From the NCBI RefSeq assembly GCF_032854445.1, contig NC_088306.1:28243764-28307763 (forward strand): a DNA stretch of 64,000 bases. Reading direction: 5' to 3'. The notes under the pieces were generated by a model. That model saw nothing but the letters and a program-made list of their open reading frames with translations, searched no databases and had not been told where the DNA came from. Position numbers and translations under genes: made by a program. This stretch comes from Liolophura sinensis. Its lineage: Eukaryota; Mollusca; Polyplacophora; Chitonida; Chitonidae. This document shows positions 45,655 through 57,130 of this stretch, piece after piece; position 1 is the first letter of the stretch; every line of letters begins with the position of its first letter.

Positions 45655-46740
45655 AATGTCAGTTCTTCCTATGTTTTTAGATCATATGTTTTTAGATTTA
45701 TTAGACAATTTCCTACAATAACAATTATTCTGGGGGTTGGGTACGACATAATACAAACGTGTGGAAATCACAAGTCATGCAAATAGACAAGTCACCTAGA
45801 ATATACCATTCGGGCTTTAAGGTCTGTACGTTCCGAGCCTACAAACACTCATTGTGCTTCACAGCTGGGATTTTAGAGTGGTATCCAGGCGACATCATTA
45901 ATAAATGATAATTTATTTGATTGCTTATAGCTATACATGGCCATGCCAACGACGCAGATGTGGAAATCTCCAGAATGAAATGAGATTCAAATACAAAGTA
46001 TTCTGCTTCCTTGTGAGGACAATGTACGTGTAGGTTTATTGAACTGCAGGGTCCAAAACTATATACACACGCAACAACACATGTATGCTCTGACAGCAAC
46101 TTCGAACCTGATGACAACAGGCATGGATAATACCAAGTCGCAAGAAGTCAATCGTAAGTACATGTTATGGGTCCTAACTACAGGTACAAAAAGTAGGCCC
46201 TATATAGTACTATATTTTGTAAGCCTACTCTACTATGATGACAGGGTATAATGACAGGCATTGTATTGCCAAAACGATACCTGTGGTGGAATTTTAGACA
46301 GAAAACAGAAAGATTGCTAAAACTGTGATTTTCCATTCAAATGAACTCTGCTCCTTGATATACAGCTGTTTTTTTTTTTTTTTTTCCTACTAGGCCTACA
46401 TTTAAATAAAGGCTGAACGCCTCATTCTAAAATTTCAAATTTTACACATTTACTTTGCTTAAATGAACAATAAAGACTACATAAATAATTATTATTGTAT
46501 TACGCGCATTCCATCTTTACAGTTATAAGCCGGTCTTATAAATACTAGAGTCGCACAGTCGATATATTAAAATTTAAAGCTTGATGTGTGGCAGAGATTA
46601 TTTATAGTGCAGTTTGTGGCGCTCCGCAAGTAGCGGCGCGCATGTAGCCAAGCAACCAATAAACTTCCGGCAAATGTTCGTCGTCCATGGAAGTAAGTCT
46701 ATTGAAGAGCTGTGCCTTAAATTTGTGCGGTAAATCAGCA
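45655..46740. other. Intergenic spacer before the coiled-coil gene
   Basis: No gene was supported. A T run is near 46370. The last 80 bases upstream of the ATG at 46746 are less AT-rich (GGCGCTCCGCAAGTAGCGGC) and are probably promoter or 5' UTR. Confidence 0.45.
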
Positions 46741-46745
46741 GAACA

Positions 46746-46854
46746 ATGGATCGACACACTGAACGGAAACAATACTCATCACTCGACATCATCGAACGTT
46801 TGTTGGACAAAACTACCCTAACAACTCAGCGTGTGACGCACGGCCACATCATTG
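46746..46854 (+). CDS. Coiled-coil protein gene (C6orf163-like?), exon 1
   Basis: ATG at 46746 (context ACAATGG) opens 36 codons plus one base to an ATTG|GTAAGT donor. It encodes a polar N-terminus, MDRHTERKQYSSLDIIERLL and DKTTLTTQRVTHGHII. The six exons together give 918 coding bases, 305 residues, with every junction in phase and no frame break. The protein is soluble, highly charged and mostly alpha-helical. Confidence 0.75.
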
Positions 46855-48681
46855 GTAAGTAATCGAGCGTGACTGGCACTGGCAGTGACCGGCTAGTTGC
46901 AGTGGAAATGTAGTTTGCTCTCACGGGTTACGGACCTTTATAGCGCGACAGGCGATGTGTCGATTTTTAGCGGAAACTGAGATGTGTTTTTTGCTGAAGT
47001 TAGCCTAGCTGCTTTTCCTTTGGAAAGCGTTCATGATGTACTCATATACTCCTTACAGCGTATGCGTCGCTCTCTACTTTCACTTTACATCACTACAACC
47101 ACTCGCAATTTTTGCACAGAAATCTTGAACAACGTCTGGTTCTCTTTAATTGGTCACGATGACGAGGCAGGAAGTGATGTCAAAGTGGAAAGCCTTTAAC
47201 GGAAAAGAAAAGAAAAAGAAAAGCAAAAAACACCCCCCCCCCCACCCACCCACCCACCAAAAAATAGGCCTATTACACTTGAAATATATATTAGGCCTAC
47301 GAAGACAGGCCTAAAGTTCTTCTACCGGAAGTCAAGTGAATAAATACACACACCATTACGTCACTCCAGGTGTAGTAAATTACAAGGGTCGCTTTTCATG
47401 TGCATTTTTCTACGTACATTATATATATGTACCGTAGTGCTATAAATATTTATTTGTGTAATATAGCCCTTGTATACAGTGTAGGCCTACTTCATGGAGA
47501 GTAAAACCAGAGCAGCTACGACAGAGTGGTAGTTGGCGAATTGCCACACGTACATAACTGGTTAGATCGGGCCTTTTGTCAATTTACCCAAATTAGCGTT
47601 TATTCTAGCAGTACATGTAAGCGCTAAAATAGTATCAAAACACACACCTCATAAAGCAACATCCCTTAGGCAGAATGATGTAAAAAAAGATGCAGGCAAT
47701 GTGTGGATGGATAGACGGATATCTGGATGCTACACTTTTCAGCTCAATCCTTCGGACACGTGTAGCACACGCAAAAGATATATTGGCTAGAGGTTACCAG
47801 ATGGATGTAGGCCTGTATAATTTCCGCATAAAAGGACGAGACAGCACCTGGCTAAAACATATGAGAAGCGAAAGCAGGATGGTCAAGTTTTCTAAAGAGT
47901 ATCATACTTTATTATTTTAATGAATAACATGTAGAACAAAATCATATTACTGCGCCAGTGGCTGGTGTGAATCGAAGTAGCCATCTTGAGAATTTTATCC
48001 AATCAAACACGTTGCTATCAGATTGCGCGGATTAAGCTGCTATGTAGCATTTGCCCATTCACTCTATGAAGTAGCATATGGTAACACAGAACTATTGTAT
48101 CAGACATCATTTTGAGATCGTTTACAACGATTTAGTTACATGTAGCCGAAGAGCCATTTCACACAGTGTTTTATGACAGGTCTATATCATTTAGGGACCA
48201 CCGCAGACGTAAAATCAGTTGATTTACAAGCTTTGTAGCGTTGAACGACGGTATCACAAATTATCTCAGACAAAAGCATACCGCCTTGGCCCAAACAGAA
48301 TTCATCTCCGCATTAGAGGTTAGGCCTACTTAGTCACGCTGTTCAAATTATACAAATACATTTTTTGTCATTCATGTTAGCGTTTAGTCAGCATGCAATT
48401 GCTAAATAACAAATAGAGTCAGTGAAAAATTCATTAGGGATGCCGAAGGTTCATGGGAATTAGAAGATGGTATCTCACCAGAAAATGCTTAAAATTATTA
48501 AACCTTGGGATATTTTTTTTTCTCTGAATTTATTAGAGCTGAATTGAATTTAAATTTTGTCCTTTTCCTTGTCGTTGGTTTTTTATTGTTATTATTTTTT
48601 AAATACAGTAAAATTATTGAAACGCCGTGTTTAAGCCGAGGTGCTTTCTGTATTTTAAGGTCAGCACTGCTCTCATCTTAG

Positions 48682-49037
48682 AGTGAGTGAGTGCTTGGAG
48701 TTTAACGTCGTACTGAACAATTTTTCAGTCATATGACGACGAAGGAATCCTTAGGGTGCATGTACGTGTAATGTGCCTCCTTGTTGCAGGACGGATTTCC
48801 ACCGCTCTTTTATTTAGTGCTGCTTCACTGTGACGACTTACCGAAGGCAAGTAAGGCGCCCCGTCCGAGCCATTATACTGATAGTCGTTGCACTAACCCC
48901 TTCATGCTGCACGCCAAGGAAGTTAAAACTTCCTCTTTTAAAGTCTTAGGTATGGCTCGATCAAGGATTGATCCTGGATCTACCGGTCCTGAAGCGAACG
49001 CTCTACCAACTGTGCTATCCGGGCCGGTCTCTCATCT
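48682..49037 (-). repeat. tRNA-derived SINE, near full length (third family)
   Basis: Read on the minus strand, it begins GACCGGCCCGGATAGCACAG, TTGGTAGAGCGTTCGCTTC (A box TAGCACAGTTGG), then GGATCAATCCTTGATC (B box GGATCAATCC). The body follows, and it ends with complements of TTTAACGTCGTACTGAACAA and GTGAGTGAGTGC. From memory, this GTGAGTGAGTG...TTTAACGTCGTACT terminus is common in mollusc genomes. Confidence 0.85.
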
Positions 49038-49641
49038 TAGAAGCCACCACTACAAAACTGAAGCATAAAATCCAGCGACAGGCGGACGCCTAGAACAGCC
49101 TCAGTGGTGCTTAGATACATTTACATTTGTGTCAAAATTGAGCATAAATCCAGTTGTACAACAATCCTATTGTAATTTTGTGAACATTTTATAGGGGTCA
49201 GAATTACAAGTATCTTCACGACCCCTCCAGAGGCTAAGACCTAAACCAGGAATACCTCGGCCGTGCATCTGCAAGCTGCTCGTACACAGTATAAATGACA
49301 TAGCAGGCCAACTATGTGGGCAGTTGAAGCAGTGGAACAAATATCCTTTCAGTATGTCTATTCTCCGACAAAGCTATTTGTCACTTGACCCTTCATCGCC
49401 GAGCTCTACAACTTCAACCTGCCATGGGCTACTCCTTAGACTGTTATACAGGAAATACTTTCGACGTTAGAAAGCTTCACTAAACTTTTACTCGGTTAAA
49501 AAAATCTAAAAAAAAAAAAACATTTAACGCCGGTTTAAGATACTTTGAATGGTAGTCCTTCAGTGGACATAAACATTAGTCATGTGCTGTCTTTCATTTT
49601 AAGGTGTGAAAAATACATGTAATCATTTTTGTTTAACCCAG

Positions 49642-49823
49642 ACATTGGCGAAGGCGTTCTGAGGAGTCAGACAAGTCACGTGACCTATGACAACCAGAAA
49701 GAGATCGATCTAGCTGTGGAAACTGCCAAGAAAAAAGCGGCCAAGGAACTGCAAGTAGCTTTGCGGAAACTGCGAGAGGACTTAGAACTAGATAAGAAGC
49801 TGGCCTTACAGACGCAGAAAGAG
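49642..49823 (+). CDS. Coiled-coil protein gene, exon 2
   Basis: Acceptor TTTAACCCAG| (49640-49641) and donor GAG|GTAAGC. It completes the split Asp codon from exon 1, then encodes residues 37-97: DIGEGVLRSQTSHVTYDNQ followed by a long helix rich in K, E, L and A (KKKAAKELQVALRKLREDL, ELDKKLALQTQKE). The heptad-like spacing of L, V and A marks the start of the coiled coil. Confidence 0.85.
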
Positions 49824-50042
49824 GTAAGCTCTGCAGATACGATGTCGATGACAAGAAACAACAGATAATTTAACTGTAGCTATTTCGGAGCCTGAATAGA
49901 AACAGACGTGAAGAGCCACAGACATTTTCTTGTGACCAGATCTGAGAACTGATTCATTCTTCCCTGCTTGGCTTTCAGAAATAAAGTTAATGTGAAAACT
50001 AAGCTGGAAACATGACCGACCGAACATGATCAGAGCTATATA

Positions 50043-50285
50043 TTCAAAATATTAATTTGTTAAATTTAACAGAAAGCCTGTTATCTGAGTGAGGCTAGAA
50101 TGTATTCTGTTATTGCGGCAGATTATTCTGTTAAATATAACACATATTCCATTACTTCAACATAACCATTCTATTAGGCTAACGTGATTACAGAATACAT
50201 AGAATGACAGAATATTGACAGAATACATTCTATCATCACTCAGACATCAGACTTTGTGTTAAATCTAACAGATTAATTTTTTGAG
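50043..50285. mobile_element. MITE with TA target site, copy 1 (intron 2)
   Basis: Ends are TTCAAAATATTAATTTGTTA and, inverted, CTCAAAAAATTAATCTGTTA. Each contains the small palindrome TGTTAAATTTAACA or close to it, followed by AGAAAG/ACAAAG and a GTCTGAGTGA-type motif. It is flanked by TA on both sides, as expected for Tc1/mariner-type MITEs. No coding capacity. A related copy is at 54014. Confidence 0.78.
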
Positions 50286-50526
50286 TATGTTGTGACGTAC
50301 TTGGTAATTTCAGCTTGAAAGTAAATTATTCATACACTGAATTGGCGTACAGATCGTTGAATATCGACTAAAGAATAACGGATTGGACTTCAAAGTATGA
50401 ATATATTTGAATGAATATCAGTTCCTAAGACTATTCCTGTGCGGAATTATGTTGGTCTAACGTTCTATGTAAATTTAATACTAGTAATTAAAAACTGAAC
50501 TGTAATGTTATGTACTAATGATGCAG

Positions 50527-50772
50527 TATTACGAAAAGCGGAATAAGCGAGTGGCGGAACAGAGAGATCGGGCTGAAGAAGAAAGAGTGAGAGAATTAAC
50601 GAAGAAATACGCGCTGGAGAAGGATTTGGCGTTAAAAAGACAGTTTCAAGAATGCGAGGAGGCCAAGCGGTTGGCTGTCATGGCTGCGACTAAAGCTCTA
50701 AAGGACCAGATGTTCGAGGAGTTCGCAGAGGACCAGCGATTGGCTGTGGCTGCTGCGGTCGCAGAGGAGAAG
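50527..50772 (+). CDS. Coiled-coil protein gene, exon 3
   Basis: 246 bases, 82 codons, phase 0 at both ends. Acceptor ATGATGCAG| and donor AAG|GTAAGC. Residues 98-179 are continuous charged helix: YYEKRNKRVAEQRDRAEEER, VRELTKKYALEKDLALKRQF, then EAKRLAVMAATKAL and a similar EDQRLAVAAAVAEEK. The two RLAV.AA segments look like an internal repeat of about 30 residues. Confidence 0.88.
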
Positions 50773-51869
50773 GTAAGCGGTTCTGATTGGTTCATTTTTG
50801 GGGGTCTGGACGCGAAGCGGACAGAGCCCTATTGGAGCATTTCTGGGGTGGTGAAAATTGTCACCGATTTTCTTATATTTGGGTATGTATACCCGTCTAG
50901 AGCATCTTTATTGTGAAGCACAATACTTAGTTCATAAAATACTGGTCAAATCATGTCTTGTTTTTTTTTTTACAATAAAAAATGAAGGTCATAAAATGTA
51001 ACATTGGCATCGTTTAAAACTTAATGTTTTGCAATCGATAGTCACAGATTTGTTGAACGTACCCTTTAATACCACTCGTGTTAAAGCCTCAATATTGCTC
51101 GGCATGTCAATGCGTCGTTAGATCAGTTGAGCCACTTTTGTGCGGCTGTACCTTATAATCCAATCCTGCAACTGGACTGCACACTAACCAGACCCCGTTT
51201 AAACCCAAGAATTCTAGTTAATATTCATTGTTTATTTGACGACAGATGGAGTTTTTCAGCCAATCACAGGCTTCACTTACAAAGTATATGCACTGGTATA
51301 GAAAAAGTCTTCACGTTAAGATATCATGGGCGGAATCAAAGTAACCAGTCTGCGCCATTTTTCGATACATTGATTGGCGCGCTACACGTGCGGTACATAT
51401 AGAAGATAATGGAACACAGCAGATTCGCTAAGCATGCTAACGTTTTTATGTTATGAATGTGACTATCATCGTTCCCTGTAGAGATAAAGAGATGTTTCCG
51501 TTCATAATATAAAATAATGCACCGATATCGTGTCGCCTGTTGTCGATTGGTTTTCTGCAGAGCCGTAAAGGTGACATGGTGAAAACAGTAGACGCCCTGA
51601 CTCTTTTTTTCTCTCTTTCAAAATTTTTAGTAGTTTTTCGCTGAACTCATTAAATAATATTTCACTCATTCGATGGCGTTAAGTATGATTAAATTCTGTG
51701 GTGTAATGCTGTTTAGTGGAAGACGACATATATATTAATTCCGTGAGTTGGCGCTAGTGCGAAGCAGGATCTCGAATTTCGAGCTACTGTCTTTGATGTG
51801 TGACGTCATCATGATGAGCTGTGAAAGGAACGTTTGACGTCAATAAAATTGCTCGAAGGTCGTTGAATG

Positions 51870-52026
51870 AATAGAAGATATTGCACAGTGAAGGTTGCAT
51901 ACCATAGATATTGTTTGAGTGACAGGTGGAAATGATAACCCACGAGATGCGATGGGTTATCATTTCTACCTTTCACGAGAACAATATTTTTGGTATAACC
52001 TTCACTGTACAATGTTCTGTTTATTA
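51870..52026. repeat. Large imperfect inverted repeat (hairpin, intron 3)
   Basis: Arms of about 70 bases (for example GATATTGCACAGTGAAGGTT / AACCTTCACTGTACAATGTT and GGTGGAAATGATAACCCA / TGGGTTATCATTTCTACC) flank a loop of about 9 bases near 51943-51951. It could be a foldback element or MITE. Flanks contain AT-rich sequence and repeated GTGATATCA-like palindromes. Confidence 0.8.
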
Positions 52027-52324
52027 TTTATATCCTGACATTTTCTCTACATTTATATAAACGCGTATTAGTTTATCTGTTGCATCCGTGAAAAAAATAA
52101 GCAATGTGCTATCTTCGTCGCATTTCTGATTCTCTTCATACGCGCAACAATTCCGTTGACGTCCGCGCTCACAAAACCTTTTTGCAGTAATAGCACAATG
52201 TAATAACAAAAGTGATATCAAATTAGTGAAGATATCATTTTTATCAGTGAAGGAAATACTTGAATTTCACTGATGTATACATAATAAATACTATGTCGTC
52301 ATACTCCTTTTCTGTTTGTTAAAG

Positions 52325-52452
52325 GAAAGGGCTCTCCAGCGTGAAAAAGACGCTGTGGACAGGATGAAGTGGATGTGTGAACAGGCGAAGTTTAAAGAGC
52401 TGGAAATCATTAATTCTAGGCACCAAAAAGAAGTCAACCGTCTAAACGACAC
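52325..52452 (+). CDS. Coiled-coil protein gene, exon 4
   Basis: Acceptor TTTGTTAAAG| and donor CGACAC|GTGAGT. Encodes residues 180-221 plus two bases: ERALQREKDAVDRMKWMCEQ, AKFKELEIINSRHQKEVNRL, ND. The helical heptads continue. A 36-bp minisatellite starts 31 bases after the donor. Confidence 0.87.
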
Positions 52453-52483
52453 GTGAGTGGTCTTCATGTTCATTTGACAACAG

Positions 52484-53203
52484 GCACGCAGTGGAAACTG
52501 GCGTCTTGTCACGCAGAAATCACGCAGTGGCGACTGGAGTGCTGTTGCACAGAGATCACGCAGTAGAAACTGGCGTCATGTCGAACAGAGATCACGCAGT
52601 GGAAACTGGCGTCATGTCACACAGAGATCACGCAGTGGAAACTGGCGGCATGTCGCACAGAGATCACGCAGTGGAAACTGGCGTCATGTCGTACAGAGAT
52701 CACGCAGTGGAAACTGGCGTCATGTCGAACAGAGATCACGCAGTGGAAACTGGGGTCATGTCGCACAGTGATCACACAGTGGAAACTGGGGTCATGTCGC
52801 ACAGAGATCACGCAGTGGAAACTGGGGTCATGTCGCACAGAGATCACGCAGTGGAAACTGGCGTCATGTCGCACAGAGATCACGCAGTGGAAACTGGCGT
52901 CATGTCGCACAGAGATCACGCAGTGGAAACTGGCGTCATGTCGAACAAAGATCACGCAGTGGAAACTGGGGTCATGTCGAACAAAGATCACGCAGTGGAA
53001 ACTGGCGTCATGTCGCACAGAGATCACGCAGTGGAAACTGGCGTCATGTCGCACAGAGATCACGCAGTGGAAACTGGCGTCATGTCGAACAAAGATCACG
53101 CAGTGGAAACTGGGGTCATGTCGAACAAAGATCACGCAGTGGAAACTGGCGTCATGTCGCACAGAGATCACGCAGTGGAAACTGGCGTCATGTCGCACAG
53201 AGA
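52484..53203. repeat. 36-bp minisatellite next to the exon 4 donor
   Basis: Exactly 20 periods of 36 bp (720 bp) built on CACGCAGTGGAAACTGGCGT, CATGTCGCACAGAGAT. Because 36 is a multiple of 3, several frames stay open for up to 270 codons on both strands. These frames are within an intron and are not considered proteins. Confidence 0.96.
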
Positions 53204-53803
53204 TACCGAAGACAAAATGGATACCTGTACGGTCGGTTTCCGGCCTATCACCACTTCATCACTTGACATTATGACGAAGTATATAGTTCACTATTTGAGT
53301 TGAAATACCAGCATCAGCACCTGTTTAAAGGGTTCATAGATGTATAAACAGTATATAGTAGGGTGATTTTAGATGTTGTTCGTCAAATTCTTTTCCAAGA
53401 TAAACAAAAGTCGAGCTGGTATAAACACATCCAGGCGTTGTAAGCATAAATTTACAGGTTACCATTTTGGATGCATTGTCTTTCTAAGCTTGGGTAAGTC
53501 CACCTTCTACAAAACGGAAGCCGAAAGGTCGTTTTGAGAAAAAAAAACCTTTAAACAAATTTATACGTTAGTTTTGAAGTTTTAGGCATGACTTTACGGA
53601 TCCGTAAAGAAGCTCGTCTGTTTTTTGTTTCTAAAATTGTGGCTGACTGCATTGTTGGAGTAATCAAGGGCAGAGCACTGTGATTGTGAATACGCGCCAT
53701 AATATGCCACATGTTGGGACTATAACTGTATGTTCAACCATTTTGCTGACGGGATCATGGAATAGACTGGTCATAAATTCATATGTCTTGTATCTGCTTC
53801 CAG

Positions 53804-53873
53804 GTACAAAATACTCCAAGAAAGATACATGGATGCCTTCAACCACTGCAGACGAATTGAACGAGACTTTAAG
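53804..53873 (+). CDS. Coiled-coil protein gene, exon 5
   Basis: Acceptor TATCTGCTTCCAG| and donor AAG|GTTTGT. The two carried bases plus 70 give 24 codons (residues 222-245): TYKILQERYMDAFNHCRRIE, RDFK. Phase 0 at the end. Confidence 0.85.
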
Positions 53874-54013
53874 GTTTGTCAAAATGTCCATCTACTGCTC
53901 CATTGTGATGTTGACTGCACCGCATACCTTACATTTGACGTCCTATATAATGTTCATGATATGTGGGATTTTGTTACTAGATGAACACACAATTGCACAG
54001 CCTTATATACATA

Positions 54014-54246
54014 CTCAAAAAAATTAATCTGTTAATTTTAACAGAAAGTGATGCTAGATACTTACGATGCTAGATAACACAATATCTTGTCATATTCAAC
54101 ATAATATGATGTTAGTCTAATATAATCTTTATGGTGAATTAATAAAATATATGTGTTAAAATTAACAGAATAGTCTGCTGCAATAGCAGAATGCGTCACT
54201 CAGACAAAAGACTTTCTGTTAAATTTAACAGATTGTATTTTTAGTG
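54014..54246. mobile_element. MITE with TA target site, copy 2 (intron 5)
   Basis: Left end CTCAAAAAAATTAATCTGTT and the right end its inverse (complement CACTAAAAATACAATCTGTT). Both ends carry TGTTAAATTTAACA-type palindromes and AGAAAG. TA flanks each side. Interior motifs (GTCTGCTGCAATAGCAGAAT, GCGTCACTCAGAC) correspond to those of copy 1, inverted in part. Confidence 0.78.
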
Positions 54247-54284
54247 TACATTAATCATCTAGTGCAAGTTCCACCGCGTAGGGT

Positions 54285-54375
54285 CATCACTGGTTGCCAC
54301 TTTCATGCGCATGGGTCAGTAAAGTCGCGTGTTCGAATCCAGCTCTCACCGAGTCGGCTGTGCCTTTAAACCAGC
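54285..54375 (+). repeat. tRNA-like SINE head fragment (intron 5)
   Basis: GTGTTCGAATCCAGCTCTCA carries a B box (GTTCGAATCC), preceded by a weak A-box region. The flanks do not form a complete tRNA cloverleaf, so a functional tRNA is unlikely. Confidence 0.45.
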
Positions 54376-54533
54376 CTGGCATTAATTACATATGCCTTTC
54401 ACGACTCTGTACAATATTCGTATCAGAGATGATTGTGTCTCTTGTCACGTGGTCGCGTATGGGCCAATTCATTGTTACGATTGGCCAAACCAAACCAAAC
54501 CCAACGTCATTATAATACACGTTTCTGCTACAG

Positions 54534-54716
54534 GAACTACAAGACGATTATAAGCGGTTCATGGACTACACGGACGGAAAGTTTCACTCGGACTACCTGA
54601 TGAATTTGCGTCGTCGTGGGCTTCAGCTGGCGAACAAGGAGATACTTCGCTACATTCCCGATGAGGACATTGCTAAGTTACTCGACACGGACGTGTTCAG
54701 TGATAGTGCTGATTGA
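54534..54716 (+). CDS. Coiled-coil protein gene, exon 6 (C-terminus)
   Basis: Acceptor TTTCTGCTACAG|, 60 codons and TGA at 54714-54716. It encodes ELQDDYKRFMDYTDGKF, HSDYLMNLRRRGLQLANKEI, then an acidic tail ending DVFSDSAD. From memory, the run DFKELQ....F..Y....F...DYL resembles the end of the vertebrate protein C6orf163 (about 329 residues, coiled coil, function unknown). This is a tentative identification. Other generic coiled-coil or ciliary proteins are possible. Confidence 0.82.
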   Translation, partial: ELQDDYKRFMDYTDGKFHSDYLMNLRRRGLQLANKEILRYIPDEDIAKLLDTDVFSDSAD

Positions 54717-54719
54717 CTC

Positions 54720-55140
54720 AGTTTTTACACAGACTGTAGTTGGCCATAGGCCTAAATGAATGGTGCTTCCGGTACAAAGCTAGTACCACCAACAGCTGTA
54801 CAGTTACTGTTGTTAGCGGGGTGTACTGCAGCCATTACACGACTGATAGCATGCTTGTCTCAGAACAGAATAACACCGGTCAGATTGGAATGGACACTTA
54901 CGTCATTATAGGTGTCTTCGGTATCACATCTCAAACGGTAAAATGTGACATCTATCTCATTCAAAGGTAGGCTGCAAATAGACCACACATTGTGGTATAA
55001 TATGGTTGCGGTCAAATCTGACTATATGGTTTGTTTTTTCCTTTGCAATGACAGTTTGTGGGCAAACTGGTTATCTATTAGGCCAACTCATACATGTTCA
55101 TGTGAGCTTGGACCCGAGTTGCAATTGCGCAAGAGAGGGT
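54720..55140. other. 3' flank of the coiled-coil gene
   Basis: No exon was recognised. No clear AATAAA was seen close to the stop. Confidence 0.5.
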
Positions 55141-55141
55141 T

Positions 55142-55388
55142 CTTTATTTATTTATTTGATTGGTGTTTTAAGTCGTACTAAAGAATATTTCACTTATACG
55201 ACGACGGCCAGCATTATGGTGGGTGGAAACCGGGCAGAGCCCGGATGAAACCCACGACCATCCGCAGGTTGCTGGAGGGCTTCCCACGTACGACCGGAGA
55301 GAAAGCCAGCATGAGCTGGACTTGAACTCAGAGCGACCGCATCGGTGAGAGACACCTAGGTCATCAACTGAGCCACGGAGGCCCCAAC
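55142..55388 (-). repeat. SINE family 1, near full length
   Basis: (TTTA)n tail, GATTGGTGTTTTAAGTCGTA, TTTCACTTATACGACGACGG, GGTGGGTGGAAACCGGGCAG, CACGACCATCCGCAGGTTGC, GACCGGAGAGAAAGCCAGC, GAGCTGGACTTGAACTCAGA (B box complement) and GGTGAGAGACACCTAGGTCA to the head. Confidence 0.9.
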
Positions 55389-55499
55389 AGGGTTCCTCAT
55401 AAACACCCGTAAATTTTTGACTACTCATAACTGCGTTCGCCATTGATTGGCTTGTTTCAGCACTTTCAGCGCTACTTCCGTCAAATCATGTCGATGTCC

Positions 55500-55660
55500 C
55501 AGAGAAACTGGCCAGTCCTATTGTTGACACATATACGATGCTGTCTCACTGAAATGCCACGCTGAAGACACCTGACATGACGTCGTTTCCAGTCACCGTA
55601 TACTAAGTCCAGGTCAATCAGTACCTGCAATATCCCACATACCCTCAGGCATTGTATATG
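55500..55660 (+). repeat. Dispersed repeat fragment (shared with 14.3 kb)
   Basis: CGATGCTGTCTCACTGAAAT, GCCACGCTGAAGACACCTGA. It matches the 14.3-kb fragment and extends it to the right with CCAGTCACCGTATAC. Confidence 0.5.
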
Positions 55661-56189
55661 ATAGGGTAAAAGTCTGACCGGATTTTCGGCTACAACCAGA
55701 CAAAACAGACGCTCCACAGTCCTGGCCACCGCTGTTGTGGTTTACCAATCGGATGAACGGGTCTCAGTGTAAACGACTGTAAATGTTCTTCATTCTTGGT
55801 GGTTTAAATAGTCAACAAAATCAGTGGTGCTATGCATGAACATATTAATATCCTATAATTCAAGGAGGTAGTAATTCCGTTTCGCGACTAAAGGACAACT
55901 GAACATTCCACTAGACGATAGCAGAGCTTGGCAAAGGGATATATATGTAGGCCCGCGCCCGGAACTTCCGGAGTAGTGTAATAAAATAGATGATTTTACA
56001 ACACATTTTATAATGTAGTTATGATCTCTTTTCTTTTGGAATTCCGGAATAGGTTTCCACTACTCGAAACACAAACATCTCATGCCATTATGTACGATAA
56101 AAAAAATCCTTATTAGAAACTTGCCGAAATGTTTCCGCTTGTCGAGCCTATCGAACGAGTTTTACGGTACTATACCAGTGATTTATTTA

Positions 56190-56335
56190 TTTACCTGTAT
56201 TTGATTACTGTTGAAGAAAAACTCGTTATGTACGGTGGCAGCTAGTTTATAACAGGCGGAGGAAACCGGTGAGCCCTTTAGGATAAACCACCGACTTTTC
56301 AGCGGTTACTGGCGAACTGTCCCATATTTGACTTA
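56190..56335 (-). repeat. SINE family 2 body
   Basis: TTTATTTATTTACCTG tail, TTGATTACTGTTGAAG, TACGGTGGCAGC, GCGGAGGAAACCGGTGAGCC, GGATAAACCACCGACTTTTC, then AGCGGTTACTGGCGAAC. Confidence 0.65.
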
Positions 56336-56384
56336 CGCCATTTTGGTAGAGAAACAAGTTGTCTGCATCAAACTTCAGACCACA

Positions 56385-56615
56385 TTTATTTCATTTGTGT
56401 TTCAAGTGGTACTCAAGAATATTTCACCCATATGATGGCGATTAGCATTATGGTGGGAGGAAACCGGGGGCCGACCGTCTCACGTACCAACGGAGATTGA
56501 GGAAGTCAACGTGAGCGGGACTTGAACTCACATAGAAGCACCGGTGAGAGACTTCTGAGTCATTGCACTTGGCTAGCACCCTAATCAATCGACAACCACC
56601 CGTGCCCTACTAACT
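56385..56615 (-). repeat. SINE family 1
   Basis: GTACTCAAGAATATTTCACC, GATGGCGATTAGCATTATGG, GGTGGGAGGAAACCGGG, CTCACGTACCAACGGAG, GAGCGGGACTTGAACTCACA, GGTGAGAGACTTCTGAGTCA, GCTAGCACCCTAATC. Body part shortened. Confidence 0.85.
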
Positions 56616-56974
56616 TGAGCATTTACTGAGGAAGTCACGCACTTCCAAAACAGAGCTTGTTCTTTCCTTTGGGGCCTTTACGTCTATTGAAAAGCAACAC
56701 AGGAGCAAATGACTTGATAAAACTTGATAAACGACACGGCTTCCGAGACATTTGGATAATACATGTATAGTAAGGTCCGTTGTGCCATAACCCTAGCGTT
56801 TAACGGCACAATAGGGTTGCCTCTCTATCTTAGAACGAGTCAGTTTATGACTAAGTAAACCTGCCGCAAGAATTTTGACACGTTTACACTTTGCCACACC
56901 CAGCAGCACTGACTTTTAGATGACTAATATAATTGTTTTAAGATAATCACCATTGTTGTATATACCAACGCATG

Positions 56975-57130
56975 CTTATTTATTTATTTATTTATTTATT
57001 TGATTGGTGTTATACGCCGTACTCAAGAGTATTTCACTTATACGACGGCGGCCAGCCTTATGGAAGGAGGGAACCGGGCACAGCCCGGGGGAAACTCACG
57101 ACCATCCGCAAGTTGCTGACAGACCCAACG
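56975..57130 (-). repeat. SINE family 1, truncated at the head
   Basis: (TTTA)n, TTGATTGGTGTTATACGCCG, TACTCAAGAGTATTTCACTT, ATACGACGGCGGCCAGC, GGGAACCGGGCACAGCCCGG, ACGACCATCCGCAAGTTGC. Confidence 0.88.

Noticed and set aside
48960-49037. Functional tRNA gene (also 59102-59170 and 54290-54370)
   Set aside because: A and B boxes are present but the acceptor stems do not close and SINE bodies or tails follow. These are retroposon heads.
52491-53303. A 270-codon plus-strand frame and a 193-codon minus-strand frame
   Set aside because: Artefact of the 36-bp array, which lies within an intron of a well-supported gene.
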